From Pleurodeles waltl (Eukaryota; Chordata; Amphibia; Caudata; Salamandridae): a stretch of 64,000 nucleotides of DNA. How positions within the stretch are numbered: position 1 is the stretch's first letter; each line of letters begins with the position of its first letter. The notes beneath the pieces are model-generated. The model ran no database searches. It had not been told where the DNA came from and was given only the letters and a program-made list of their open reading frames with translations. The position numbers and the translations under genes were made by a program. The stretch is taken from contig NC_090439.1 in the NCBI RefSeq assembly GCF_031143425.1, forward strand, positions 354,138,027 to 354,202,026. The letters run 5' to 3'. This document shows positions 12,966-23,340 of this stretch, in pieces.

Positions 12966-13116
12966 CACATGCTTTGCACATCCCGCCATCTAGTGTTGGG
13001 CTCCGAGTGTTACAAGTTGTTTTTCTTCGAAGAAGTCTTTTGAGTCACGAGATCGAGGGACTCCTCCCCTTTCGGCTCCATTGCGCATGGGCGTCGACTC
13101 CATCTTAGATTGTTTT
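12966..13116. repeat. DIRS left inverted terminal repeat
   Basis: From CACATGCTTTGCACATCCC to CATCTTAGATTGTTTT, this matches the complement of 18965-19115 with only a few mismatches. Confidence 0.92.
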
Positions 13117-13282
13117 CCCCGCAGAGGGTGAGGTAGGAGTTGTGTATTATAGTAATAGTGCCCATGCAATGGAGTAAACATGTATGTACATAATGTAGTT
13201 TAAAGTGATATATTTACAAATGTACAAATGTTGAAGATCAACTTCAAAACGGCTACAGGCTCCCGGGGAGGCGGGTGGGCGC

Positions 13283-13385
13283 ATGTGAATCTGCAGCGTC
13301 CCATGCCACGAACAGATGTACACTGGGTAAGTGACATTTTCCGCTCGATGGCATGTGTAGCTGCAGATACACATGCTTTGCATAG
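13283..13385. repeat. DIRS internal complementary region
   Basis: The first part (to about 13342) is the reverse complement of the left end 12911-12972, through ACAGATGTACACTGGGTAAG. The second part, CTCGATGGCATGTGTAGCTG onward, is the complement of the right end at 19105-19142. The two end sequences therefore meet here, as at a circle junction. In DIRS-1 this region templates joining of the cDNA ends. Confidence 0.9.
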
Positions 13386-13419
13386 ACTAGTAAGCAGTTA
13401 TCTCCCCAAAAGCAGTGGT

Positions 13420-14889
13420 TCAGCCTGTAGGAGTTGAAGTTGTTTGAAACAAAGTTCGTAGTACTGCTTGTCCTACTGTGGCTTGTTGTGCTGTTAACAA
13501 ATCCACGCAGTAGTGCTTGGTAAACGTATGAGGCGTAGACCATGTGGATGCCTTACATATTTCAGTCATTGGAATGTTTCCTAGAAAGGCCATGGTAGCA
13601 CCTTTCATTCTAGTTGAGTGTGCCCTAGGTGTAATAGGCAGTTCTCTTTTTGCTTTGAGATAACAGGTTTGAATGCATTTAACTATCCATCTAGCAATGC
13701 CTTGTTTTGAAATTGGATTACCTGTATGAGGTTTTTGGAAAGCAACACATAATTGTTTTGTTTTCCGAATTTGTCTTGTTCTGTCAATGTAGTACATTAA
13801 CGCTCTATTGATGTCTAATGTATGCAGTGCTCTCTCAGCTACAGAATCTGGCTGTGGGAAGAACACTGGTAGTTCTACTGTTTGATTCAAGTGGAACGGG
13901 GGTATGACTTTTGGTAAAAATTTTGGATTTGTCCGTAGAACTACTTTATGCTTGTGTATTTGAATAAATGGTTCTTGTATGGTAAATGCTTGGATTTCAC
14001 TGACTCTTCTTAGAGATGTGATGGCAATTAGAAATGCAACTTTCCATGTTAAATATTGCATTTCACAGGAGTGCCTGGGTTCAAATGGTAGCCCCATGAG
14101 TCGTGTTAAGACAATGTTGAGGTTCCACGAAGGAACTGGTGGTGTTCTTGGTGGAATAATTCTTTTTAGGCCTTCCATAAATGCTTTTATGACTGGTATC
14201 CTAAACAGTGAAGTTGAGTGGGTAATTTGCAGGTAAGCTGAAATTGCTGTAAGATGTATCTTAATGGATGAAAAAGCTAGTTTTGACTTTTGCAAATGTA
14301 GCAAATAGCTTACGATGTCTTTAACAGATGCGTGTAAGGGTTGAATTTGATTATTATGGCAAAAATAAACAAACCTTTTCCACTTATTTGCATAGCAATG
14401 TCTAGTGGTTGGTTTTCTAGCTTGTTTTATGACTTCCATACATTCCTGTGTAAGGTCTAAATGTCTGAACTCTAAGACTTCAGGAGCCAAATTGCTAGAT
14501 TCAGCGATGCTGGATTGGGGTGTCTGATCTGTTGATTGTGTTGAGTTAACAGATCTGGTCTGTTTGGTAGTTTGATATGAGGCACTACTGAGAGGTCTAG
14601 TAGTGTTGTATACCACGGTTGTCTTGCCCAAGTTGGTGCTATGAGTATGAGTTTGAGTTTGTTTTGACTCAACTTGTTTACCAGATATGGAAGGAGTGGG
14701 AGAGGTGGAAAAGCGTATGCAAATATCCCTGACCAACTCATCCATAACGCATTGCCCAGAGACTGATCTTGTGGGTACCTGGATGCGAAGTTTTGGCATT
14801 TTGCATTTTCTTTTGTTGCAAACAGGTATATTTGTGGTGTTCTCCAATTTTGGAAGTAAGTGTGTAGTACTTGGGGATGAATTTCCCAT
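13420..14889 (-). CDS. DIRS tyrosine recombinase, intact frame (489 aa)
   Basis: A site-specific recombinase that would integrate the circular double-stranded cDNA of the element. Residues 150-225 form a core-binding region (KPTTRHCYANKWKRF to HLTAISAYLQI). The catalytic half shows the first Arg at 294/295 in TSLRRVSEI, H424-x-x-R427 in AHSTRMKG, Trp450 and the nucleophile Tyr460 in FTKHYCVD, a complete catalytic set. The first 140 residues are Ser/Thr/Gln-rich. It starts just past the RNase H frame (14898), so the real protein may be made from an overlapping or shared transcript. The unit 2 copy is frameshifted. Function as an active enzyme is untested. Confidence 0.88.
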   Translation of the reverse strand: MGNSSPSTTHLLPKLENTTNIPVCNKRKCKMPKLRIQVPTRSVSGQCVMDELVRDICIRFSTSPTPSISGKQVESKQTQTHTHSTNLGKTTVVYNTTRPLSSASYQTTKQTRSVNSTQSTDQTPQSSIAESSNLAPEVLEFRHLDLTQECMEVIKQARKPTTRHCYANKWKRFVYFCHNNQIQPLHASVKDIVSYLLHLQKSKLAFSSIKIHLTAISAYLQITHSTSLFRIPVIKAFMEGLKRIIPPRTPPVPSWNLNIVLTRLMGLPFEPRHSCEMQYLTWKVAFLIAITSLRRVSEIQAFTIQEPFIQIHKHKVVLRTNPKFLPKVIPPFHLNQTVELPVFFPQPDSVAERALHTLDINRALMYYIDRTRQIRKTKQLCVAFQKPHTGNPISKQGIARWIVKCIQTCYLKAKRELPITPRAHSTRMKGATMAFLGNIPMTEICKASTWSTPHTFTKHYCVDLLTAQQATVGQAVLRTLFQTTSTPTG

Positions 14890-14897
14890 TCATGGAT

Positions 14898-15661
14898 CTA
14901 TTGGTGATCCAGAGAGAGATTGTCTGCTAATTGATTCTGTATCCCTGGAATGAACTGTGCTATTAGGAGAATGTGGTTGTGTATCGCCCAATGCCATATT
15001 TTCTGTGTCAGGAGACACAACTGTGTTGAGTGTGTTCCTCCCTGTTTGTTTAGGTAATACATTGTTGTCATGTTGTCTGTTTTGACAAGAATGTGTTTGT
15101 GGCTTATTATTGGTTGAAATGCTTTAAACGCTAGAAACACTGCCGATAGTTTTAAGTGATTTATGTGAAACTGTTTTTGCCGAGAGTCCCATTGTCCCTG
15201 AATGCTGTGTTGATTGAGGTGTGCTCCCCACCCTATCATGGAGGCATCTGTAGTTATTACGTATTGAGGCACTGGGTCCTGAAAAGGCCGCCCTTGGTTT
15301 AAATTTATATTGTTCCACCATTGAAGCGAGGTGTATGTTTGGCGGTCTATCAACACTAGATCTAGAAGTTGACCCTGTGCTTGTGACCATTGTGATGCTA
15401 GGCAATGTTGTAAGGGTCGCATGTGCAATCTTGCGTTTGGGACAATGGCTATGCATGAGGACATCATGCCTATGAGTTTCATTACTATTTTGACTTGTAT
15501 TCTTTGGTTTGGATACATGACCTGTATTACATTGTGACATGCTTGTACTCTTTGTGGACTTGGAGTGGCAATCGCTTTTGCTGTGTCGATTGTTGCCCCT
15601 AAGTATTGCTGTGTTTGACACGGCTGAAGGTGTGACTTTGTGTAGTTGATTGAGAAACCTA
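14898..15661 (-). pseudogene. DIRS reverse transcriptase C-terminus and RNase H, remnant
   Basis: From 15661 downward the frame reads GFSINYTKSHLQP and YLGATIDTAKA, the end of a DIRS reverse transcriptase thumb region. The RNase H domain follows with acidic residues in ITTDASMIGWG, KLSAVFLAFKA, VKTDNMTTMYYL and NQLADNLSL. The open frame continues upstream to 15764 only because the nested miniature element happens to be open there, so its first 34 residues are element-derived. The palm domain with the YxDD motif is missing from the whole DIRS copy. RNase H itself looks intact and ends nine bases before the recombinase frame. Confidence 0.85.
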
Positions 15662-16573
15662 GGGCCATATTTATACTTTTCGACGCACAACTGCGCCAAC
15701 GCAGTTGTGCGTCAAAAAATCTAACGCCATTCTGAAGCGCCATGCGGGCGCCGTATTTATTCAATGACGTTAGCCGGCGTTAGCCGGCGGCGCTGCCTGG
15801 TGTGCGTAAAAAAAAATGACGTACACCAGGCAGCGCCGGCGTAGGGGAATATGGAGCTTGGGCGCCAAAAAATGGGGCAAGTCAGGCTGAGGCAAAAATA
15901 TCGCCTCAACCCGATTTGCGCCATTTTTTCCGACTCCCAACCCCCATTGAAATGACTCCTGTCTTAGCAAAGACAGGAGTCATGCCCCCTTGCCCAATGG
16001 CCATGCCCAGGGGACTTCTGTCCCCTGGGCATGGTCATTGGGCATAGTGGCATGTAGGGGGGCACAAATCAGGCCCCCCTATGCCACAAAAAAATAAAAA
16101 TAAAATACTTACCTGAACTTACCTTAATGTCCCTGGGATGGGTCCCTCCAGCCTTGGGTGTCCTCCTGGGGTGGGCAAGGGTGGCAGGGGGTGTCCCTGG
16201 GGGCATGGGAGGGCACCTCTGGGCTCCTTCCGAGCCCACAGGTCCCTTAACGCCTGCCCTGACCAGGCGCTAAAAAACGGCGCAAAAGCAGCTGGACGTA
16301 ATTTTTTTTTACCCGCCCACTCCCGGGCGTGAATTTTGCCTGGGAGTGTAAATACGGCGCACATGCCTCGGAGTCTCTTTTTCAGACGGGAACGCCTACC
16401 TTGCATATCATTAACGGAAAGTAGGTGTCCACGCTAAAAAATGACGCAAACTCCATGGACTTTGGGGCTAGATGCGTCTAACGCCAAAGTATAAATATGG
16501 AGTTAGTTTTGCGTCAGAATTGCGTAAAAAAAAACTACGCAATTCCGGCGTAAACAGAGTATAAATATGCCCC
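15662..16573 (+). mobile_element. Poly-hairpin miniature element nested in DIRS copy 1
   Basis: The ends are GGGCCATATTTATAC and GTATAAATATGCCCC, and the interior has the same hairpin order as the copies at 31158 and 62817. The flanks are CTA and TGT, so no 3-bp target duplication is visible here, unlike most family members in the window. It sits exactly where the reverse transcriptase palm should be. Confidence 0.88.
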
Positions 16574-16709
16574 TGTGTGTTTTCGGTGGAACGTTTGGAG
16601 GGAATTTGAGAAATTCTATGCAATAAACCTGCTGGATAATTGCCAGTACCCAAGTTTCTGTTGTTATCTCCTCCCAATGTTTGTAAAAATTGCTTAGTCT
16701 CCCCGCCAC
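16574..16709 (-). pseudogene. DIRS reverse transcriptase N-terminal fragment
   Basis: About 45 codons reading AGRLSNFYKHWEEITTETW and VYCIEFLKFPP, which match the start of DIRS-type reverse transcriptases. The fragment is cut by the right end of the miniature element. Coding sequence resumes at 15661 with the post-palm region, so roughly 200 codons are lost between the two flanks (the figure is an estimate from family knowledge). Confidence 0.75.
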
Positions 16710-16764
16710 AGGTGTTATGTGTTGGGGATTTGTGACTTGGAAGTCACTGCTTATTTTGAGGAGC

Positions 16765-18539
16765 TTAGGGGCTTTGGAACTTCCCTCTATTCTTTTGGAA
16801 TTGTCCCCCTCTATATTGCCCCCGAAAACTTCCCCGCTGATATTGACTTTGATAAGTGGGCCTTGTTTGTGAGGTTGTGGGTTCTGTAGCTTGTCCTCGA
16901 AACCCTCCTCTAAACTGTGTTTTGCGAAATGTGCCTCTGCTCTGTGGGGAGTAGAGTGCGCCCATGGCTTTGGCCGTATCCGTGTCTTTTTTAAGTTTTT
17001 CTATAGCAGTGTCCACCTCCGGCCCAAACAACTGCTGTCCATTAAAAGGCATATTCAGCACGGCTTGTTGTATTTCCAGCTTGAATCCTGACGTACGCAA
17101 CCATGCGTGTCTCCTTATTGTTACTGCAGTATTTACTGTCCTTGCAGCTGTATCTGCTGCATCCATTGCTGACCGTATCTGATTATTTGAGATACTTTGT
17201 CCTTCTTCCACCACTTGTTGTGCCCTCTTTTGGAACTCTTTGGGTAAGTGTTCTATGAAATGCTGCATTTCGTCCCAATGAGCCCTATTGTATCTTGCCA
17301 GAAGTGCTTGTGAGTTGGCAATGCGCCATTGGTTTGCTGCTTGTGCTGCAACCCTTTTTCCTGCAGCGTCAAATTTGCGACTCTCCTGGTCTGGAGGTGG
17401 TGCGTCTCCCGAGGTGTGAGAGTTTGCTCTCTTGCGAGCTGCCCCTACTACCACAGAGTCTGGTGTTAGTTGCTGCGTGATATACACAGGATCTGTAGGC
17501 AGTGGCTTGTACTTTTTCTCCACCCTTGGAGTTATGGCCCTGCCCTTCACAGGCTCCTGAAACACCTGTTTGGAGTGTTTTAGCATTCCCGGTAGCATAG
17601 GTAAGCTCTGGTATTGGCTATGAGTGGAGGATAGTGTATTAAACAAAAAGTCATCCTCAATCGGTTCTGTATGCAAGGTGACATTATGAAAAGCTGCTGC
17701 CCTTGAGACCACCTGCGTGTAGGATGTACTGTCCTCAGGTGGGGATGGTCTTGCTGGGTAACAGTCTGGGCTGTTATCCGATACTGGCGCATCATAAAGG
17801 TCCCATGCGTCGGGATCGTCTTGACTTATTGCGGTATGCGTTGGGGATTGCATCAGTGGTGGAGTGTCTACCGGTGATGTGTGCATTGACGGTGGTGGAG
17901 ATGGTGGCGGAGTTTTCTGTCTTGCCACCTTTGCCTGTGGCTGCTTGTCCTTTTCTTGAAAGGCAAGTCTTCTTTTCATCTTAATTGGGGGAAGAGTGCT
18001 TATCTTCCCTGTGTCCTTTTGAATGTGGAGCCTCCTTTGAGTGTAGTCTGGCTCCATTGATTCTAGTTCTTGCCCGAACTTATGTCCTTGCATTTGGGAG
18101 GACAATCCCTGTTCCTCTGTGTAGGAACCTGATTTTGGTTCCGATGCTGGATGTTTCGGAATGGAAACTTTTTCGGCTCCGACGACACTTTCTTTATTTT
18201 CGGCGGCGTGATCTCTCGGTGCCGACCCATTTCGGTGCCGCTCTCTCGGTGCCGAACTTGCTCTGAGCCGCTGTCTCGGGCTCGAGATTGCTGTGTGCCG
18301 GTATCTCGACCAGAGTTAGATGACTTCGACACAAGCGTGCCCTTTTTCAGTGCCGATGGTCGGTCACCTATTTTACGGGTTAAGCCATGGCCTGTTGGCG
18401 GTGGCGTCCCCTGGGCTTTTGTGGTTTTCTCGTTAGTTTTATGTTTCGACGTCTTACTCACGGTTTTAGGCGTTTCTTCGGGATCGAGCTCGTCCGAGTC
18501 CGACTCCTGGATGGAGAAGCTTTCCTCTTCCTCCTCCAA
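16765..18539 (-). pseudogene. DIRS gag, main part, frameshifted
   Basis: The frame runs from 18539 (after an acidic EEEEESFSIQESDSDELD start) to about 18063, then shifts and continues 18105-16765. It contains a Pro/Ser-rich middle, a helical region (ALLARYNRAHWDEMQHFIEH) and a Gly/Arg/Gln-rich tail with FRGGFRGQ and SFRGQYRGGQ repeats that probably bind RNA. The shift comes from a 13-bp deletion near 18172 between two copies of CTTTTTCGG, both of which survive in unit 2. Gag would package the element RNA. The tail overlaps no other frame and is followed by the reverse transcriptase remnant. Confidence 0.85.
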
Positions 18540-18560
18540 ATGCCTTTGTCCTGTCGGTGC

Positions 18561-19001
18561 CTACGCCATTTGCAGTCTTCTTGCTCTTCGGTCTCTTAAT
18601 GTCTTCCTCGACCGAAACACTTGACAGGCTTCACACGTCTCTTCTTTGTGTTCTGGAGACAAACACAAGTTACAGACCAGGTGCTGATCTGTATACGGAT
18701 ACTTGTTGTGACATTTTGGGCAGAATCGGAATGGGGTCCGTTCCATCAGTCTTGAAGAAACACGTGGCCGGGCCGACCAGGCCCCGACGGGGGATCGAAA
18801 AAACCCCGAAGGGCCACCGGAGCTCTTCAAAAATCGGTGTCGATGTGTAGTAACTAACCCGATACCGAACGCAAACGATACCGTTGATTTTTCTGAGATT
18901 CTAACTACCTTTCCAAACCGAAACACGGAGCGAAAAGGAACACGTCCGAACCCGATGGCGGAAAAAAAACAATCTAAGATGGAGTTGACGCCCATGCGCA
19001 A
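18561..19001 (-). pseudogene. DIRS gag N-terminal zinc-binding module, closed by an in-frame TAG
   Basis: In the same frame as the downstream gag (18539), this segment has MERTPFRFCPKCHNKYP, HLVCNLCLSPEH, ETCEACQVF and KTLRDRRARRLQMA. The Cys/His pattern is typical of the start of DIRS gag proteins. One TAG codon at 18561-18563, right after RRLQMA, separates it from the rest, and the same TAG exists in unit 2. The likely start is the Met of MERTPF near 18744 rather than the most upstream Met, because the upstream part runs into the terminal repeat. Confidence 0.8.
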
Positions 19002-19115
19002 TGGAGCCGAAAGGGGAGGAGTCCCTCGATCTCGTGACTCGAAAGACTTCTTCGAAGAAAAACAACTTGTAACACTCCGAGCCCAACACTAGATGGCGGG
19101 ATGTGCAAAGCATGT
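18965..19115. repeat. DIRS right inverted terminal repeat
   Basis: This is the reverse complement of 12966-13116. The extra bases up to 19142 are represented only in the internal complementary region. Confidence 0.92.
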
Positions 19116-19142
19116 GTATCTGCAGCTACACATGCCATCGAA

Positions 19143-21280
19143 CATATATATATATCTTCAAGGTACACATATATGCATTTATCTTTGGAAATTCTGTCCA
19201 TGGTATTATTATACCATAATAATCTGTAGGTCAATACTTGGTAGGTAGTACAACCAATCACATCATATTTGGGAAATAATACACCTATAGCACACAACTT
19301 TACTGTTTGGTCTTAGCCAAGGTCCATGCCCCCATAAAAATCCACTTCTGGTTATGGGCATGCCAAGAGCTGAGAAGAGCATGGTGTGGATCCAGAGTAG
19401 AGAGAGGTAAGAACCAGATCTGAATACATTTATATGTGTTTTGTGCAACAATGTGTCTCTCCCTATTAAACATTCTTACTCCCTGGACACTACATCTGGT
19501 TCAAGGACAGTCAGAAGTGTATTGTAGCCCTTATCAAAATGGTTTCACCTTCAGCAGAACTGTGTCTGTTCATAGCATAATAATGACAATTGAATAATAA
19601 TAGTCATCTTCAATTATTTTGGGCATTCTTGATCTAGCTTTGGTATACTGGCAGCAATCACTGATACATTAAGTGTATGACTGGCATACTTTAAGCCATC
19701 CCTGACATAATGGTAGCTGCCCCTTGCATAAAAATTGCCATGACTGATATATGGTGGGCATCCTGGTCGCTATGGTGTCCAGCTTTGCCGCAATAGTGGG
19801 CTGGTATAATGGCGAATATAATTGACACAATACACACATCCCCAATGTTATGGTTAGCATCCACAGCCCTACGACTGTATTACCCAGGCATTTTATACAG
19901 ACTCTGTCTGTCAGTCATTTGTACATGTCAGTACATGTCAGTACACGTGAGTTCTTTAAAATTACATGCTGGTGTTTGGGGGCTGTATTGGTCCTAAAAA
20001 TTAAAACTTATGTTTTAAAAACAAAAAGTTATGTTTTTTCCAAAAAGGTTTTTCTCAAGATGGGAAGTGGAAGACAAATATGTGTACTTTCAAAAACCAA
20101 TATGCTGATGAAGACAAACAATTGCAATTCCTACATTTGAAGTTGATGGTTGAATGATAATTCAAGCTGAGGTAAGGAGACTTATTGCTCTAGTCATGTT
20201 ATTTGTGCCAGAGGGCACGTGATGATTTGAATGTTACTTCAATAGTCATGTGGAGACACTGAATATTGGTTAGCTTTTTCCTGGCATTGCTTCTAGTGAC
20301 CTGCCTGGAATGCTTGGGTGGTCACTATTGATAATCCTATTTATAGTGGGCATATTGTACAATTAACATATGTGGTCACTACTTTACAATGATACAATCT
20401 GTAGCACAGGAGGATTTCTCCCCGCACTACTTTACAATTAGTAGTGCAGGAGGATTTCCTTCAGCAGAAAGAACTCTCATCATGAAAAAGATTGTAGACC
20501 CTGCTCTAATTTGCACAAGCATTTAGATGTAAGTGAGGTAGCAGTGAACATCTGTACTGATTCTCACAGTAGTGGAAACCAGACCTGGGAGAAATTTAAA
20601 TTATGCCTGTGTAATACGCACAATTTCAAGAATTTCACGTTACACATGTGAAGCAAAATTCAAGAAATTACGTTAATATACCACTTAATGAAAATACGTG
20701 CCATTTTTGGTAAAACTTTACAGGGAATGTGCAATCCCGCACAAGAACAACAGAATGAAACAGCTCTTGATTGTTGTGGTTTTGTTTAAATGTTTCAAAC
20801 ACGAAAATTGATGAAGGTGCATTTTGCACTAAATTATAGAGTGAAATCATTAATTTCCATTTTGAGCAATTACATGTAACTTCACAAAATGTTGCTGTAA
20901 TTTCACATAATTAACCAAATTCTAGGGTTATAAATAAGCTATTAACCATTGACTTTTAGCCTGCATTGCAAAATCTAGGGGGGATTTTCCAAAATCCGAG
21001 ATCCAAATGATCCAACTGGTTTAAACTAGGATGAAAATATGTCATATCGGACTACATGTTTACCATACATATCTGCTGTTAAACCTTGAGATGTAGCTAT
21101 TCATGAGTTTGTGTCAGACTCGTGTTGTCAGATGCACTAACAAAATAGGGCTTAGATGAAAATAACACTTTCACAAGTTGTGCAAAAGTTAATGACATGC
21201 TGAATGTGGAACAAGAGTGGACAGGTTAATTTAACAAAATGCAGTCTGACTTTTGAGCTCACGACAGACTGGCACACCAA
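19143..21280. other. No recognised gene
   Basis: About 2.1 kb of AT-rich sequence with two small direct repeats (GTACATGTCA near 19921 and GGAGGATTTC near 20407/20449). No coding or element signature was recognised. The counterpart in unit 2 is 40831-42967. Confidence 0.4.
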
Positions 21281-22260
21281 GGCCCTGATTTATACTTTTT
21301 GGTGCAAAACTGCACTAACGCAGTTATGCACCAAAAAGTTTAGCACCGGCTTGCACCATTTCTGTGCACCAGCCGGGAACCATATTTATGGAATGGTGCA
21401 AGCCGGTGCAAATGGTAGGCCAGTGTAAAAATTTTTTTTTAAAAATGACGTTAGTCGGGTGGGGCTGGTGGCATGGAAGAAGGGGGTTTTGGACCAAAAA
21501 ACAACGTTAGGCAGGTTAGAGTGAAAAATAAAAAACTCTAACCTGCCTAGAGTCATTTTCTTATGCAAAACCATCCATAGCACATGACTCCTGTCTTAGA
21601 AAAGACAGGAGTAATGCCCACCCCGCACTGGCCAGCACAGAGGACCAGGGTCCCATGGGCATGGCCATTGCACCCTGTGTCATGTATGGGGGCCCATTTC
21701 AGGGCTCCCTATGGCACTTTAAAAAATAAAATAAAATACTTACCTCTACTTACCTGGGATGGAGTCCCCATCCTCTGCTATCCCTCTGGTGTGGGTGGGG
21801 GTGTCCCTGGGGCGGGCATCTGTGGGCTTATTCTATGGTGGTCCAGCATGGAAATAGGCCCACAGGTCCCCTAACACCTGCTCTGACCCAGGTGTTAAAA
21901 AATGGGGCAAAGCAAGCTTTGCACCATTTTTTGACCCCTCCTCCCTCCCGTGCACCATTTTTGCATGGGAGTATAAATATGGCGTTAAGGCCATAGAGTC
22001 ATTTTTTGCACTGGAGCGCCTACCATGCATCTCTTAAGGCAAGGTAGGTTTCCACGTCCAAAAAATGACTTTAACTCCATAAATTTGGCGCTAGACCGGT
22101 CTAGCGCCAAATTATAAATATGGAGTTAGTTTTGCACCGAATTAGAGTAAAGAATTGTATTGTGTGAGTTTGCACCACTTTTGCATCCAAAATGACGTAA
22201 ATGTGGTGCTAAAAAAGTATACATATGGGCCTAATTCGGTGCAGAGTATAAATATGCCCC
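21281..22260 (+). mobile_element. Diverged poly-hairpin miniature element, TSD CAA
   Basis: The ends are GGCCCTGATTTATACTTTTT and AGTATAAATATGCCCC, flanked by CAA at 21278-21280 and 22261-22263. The hairpin order is the same as in the other copies but the arms differ. The first stem has GGTGC/GCACC where others have GACGC/GCGTC, and the late stem centre is AGACCGGTCT rather than AGACGCGTCT. It is a distinct subfamily. Confidence 0.85.
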
Positions 22261-22263
22261 CAA

Positions 22264-23137
22264 ATGTCCCTATACTATAAATTTGCATTTCTTCAAGAAA
22301 CAGCAGGAAGTACAGCTCTTTACAAAAGATTGTTTTTCGATTTTCAGTTCCATTCCCTGAGATCGCCTTCTCTAGGTATCTAGGTATCCCTTTCTCTTAG
22401 CACATTCTGGCCATGAATATCATTAAGTCCATGTGTTTCAACCCGTGCACAACCCCCTCTTCCGTGAAGTGTGGTATTTACCGGACTCAAACTACTGGAT
22501 GTGTTAAGTACTACTAATCCTTCTTTAGATTTCAGCTGGTTAAACCTGATGGAGTTCAAGCTGAGAAAACAAAATGGTGTTGACCGTAACATGCAGATTT
22601 TTGTAGGGTAAGTACCAAAACCCAAATGTTTTCCCTAAAAACTCAGAATGCGTGACATTTATCTCACCCGCAAAATTTCTAACCCTAGGGAGCCAGATTT
22701 TATCAAGGTGATAAATAGCACCTCCTTCTCCAAAAAATATTTTTCATTTTTACTCTATAAACGCTACTAGGCAGTCAAAACCATGCCTCAAAACCCTTCA
22801 TGCAAAATTATAATTTATAAATTCACAAATAAAGAGAGCAATTTCTATAAAACAATTGATACTTAAGGTTTAAGTCCCGCAATTGTGACCAATTAGTGTC
22901 TAATGTTTGAATGTTGCACTGTAATTCGTTTTGCATGTACAAACCATTTACTTGTATTAGGTGGAAAATATCCTGGATCATACATTATTTGGATTTCACT
23001 ATTTATTAAGAATGAGAGTTTAAAACATGGACCTTGCTTTGTTTCAAAAGAAATGTTTTCCTAATTGACCTGAAAATTAGAATGTGCAAGCCGCAAATAA
23101 GTTATCCCATCCACAATGGGGTCTGCCCTCAGGGTTT
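22264..23137. other. No recognised feature
   Basis: Sequence between the miniature element and the Ngaro 5' region. The true left end of the Ngaro may lie in here, but I could not place it. Confidence 0.35.
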
Positions 23138-23340
23138 TTGGGAAATCGGTGCAGTCAGTGTGACTGCTCCTTTAAAAAGCAGCCAAAGGTTTGGTTATTA
23201 CCCAAATACCATACATCAGGAATACTATGGGCTTTCCACCTACCATTTTAAGTGTGGTGACTGGGTGGCTGTGGTCCCATCAGTTAGTGTTTTTTCTGGG
23301 AGTTAGTTAGTGAGTTAGAGTGGCAGTTCCTAGACAGAAA

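Larger units (their letters stand above)
12911..19142 (-). mobile_element. DIRS retrotransposon, copy 1 (with nested miniature element)
   Basis: A tyrosine-recombinase retrotransposon read from 19142 to 12911: gag, a remnant of reverse transcriptase, RNase H, and tyrosine recombinase. Inverted terminal repeats are at 12966-13116 and 18965-19115. An internal complementary region at 13283-13385 joins the complement of the left end to the complement of the right end, as DIRS elements need for circle-based replication and recombinase integration. There is no target-site duplication, as expected for recombinase insertion. The reverse transcriptase core is missing and replaced by a 912-bp miniature element, so the copy is not autonomous. 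Confidence 0.93.

Noticed and set aside
12765..13108. Open frames with Tyr-Ile repeats
   Set aside because: These are translations of the (TA)n tract and the DIRS terminal repeat.
15124..15699. 191-codon minus-strand frame overlapping RNase H
   Set aside because: A shadow of the RNase H frame in another phase. It is Ser/His/Thr-rich with no domain.
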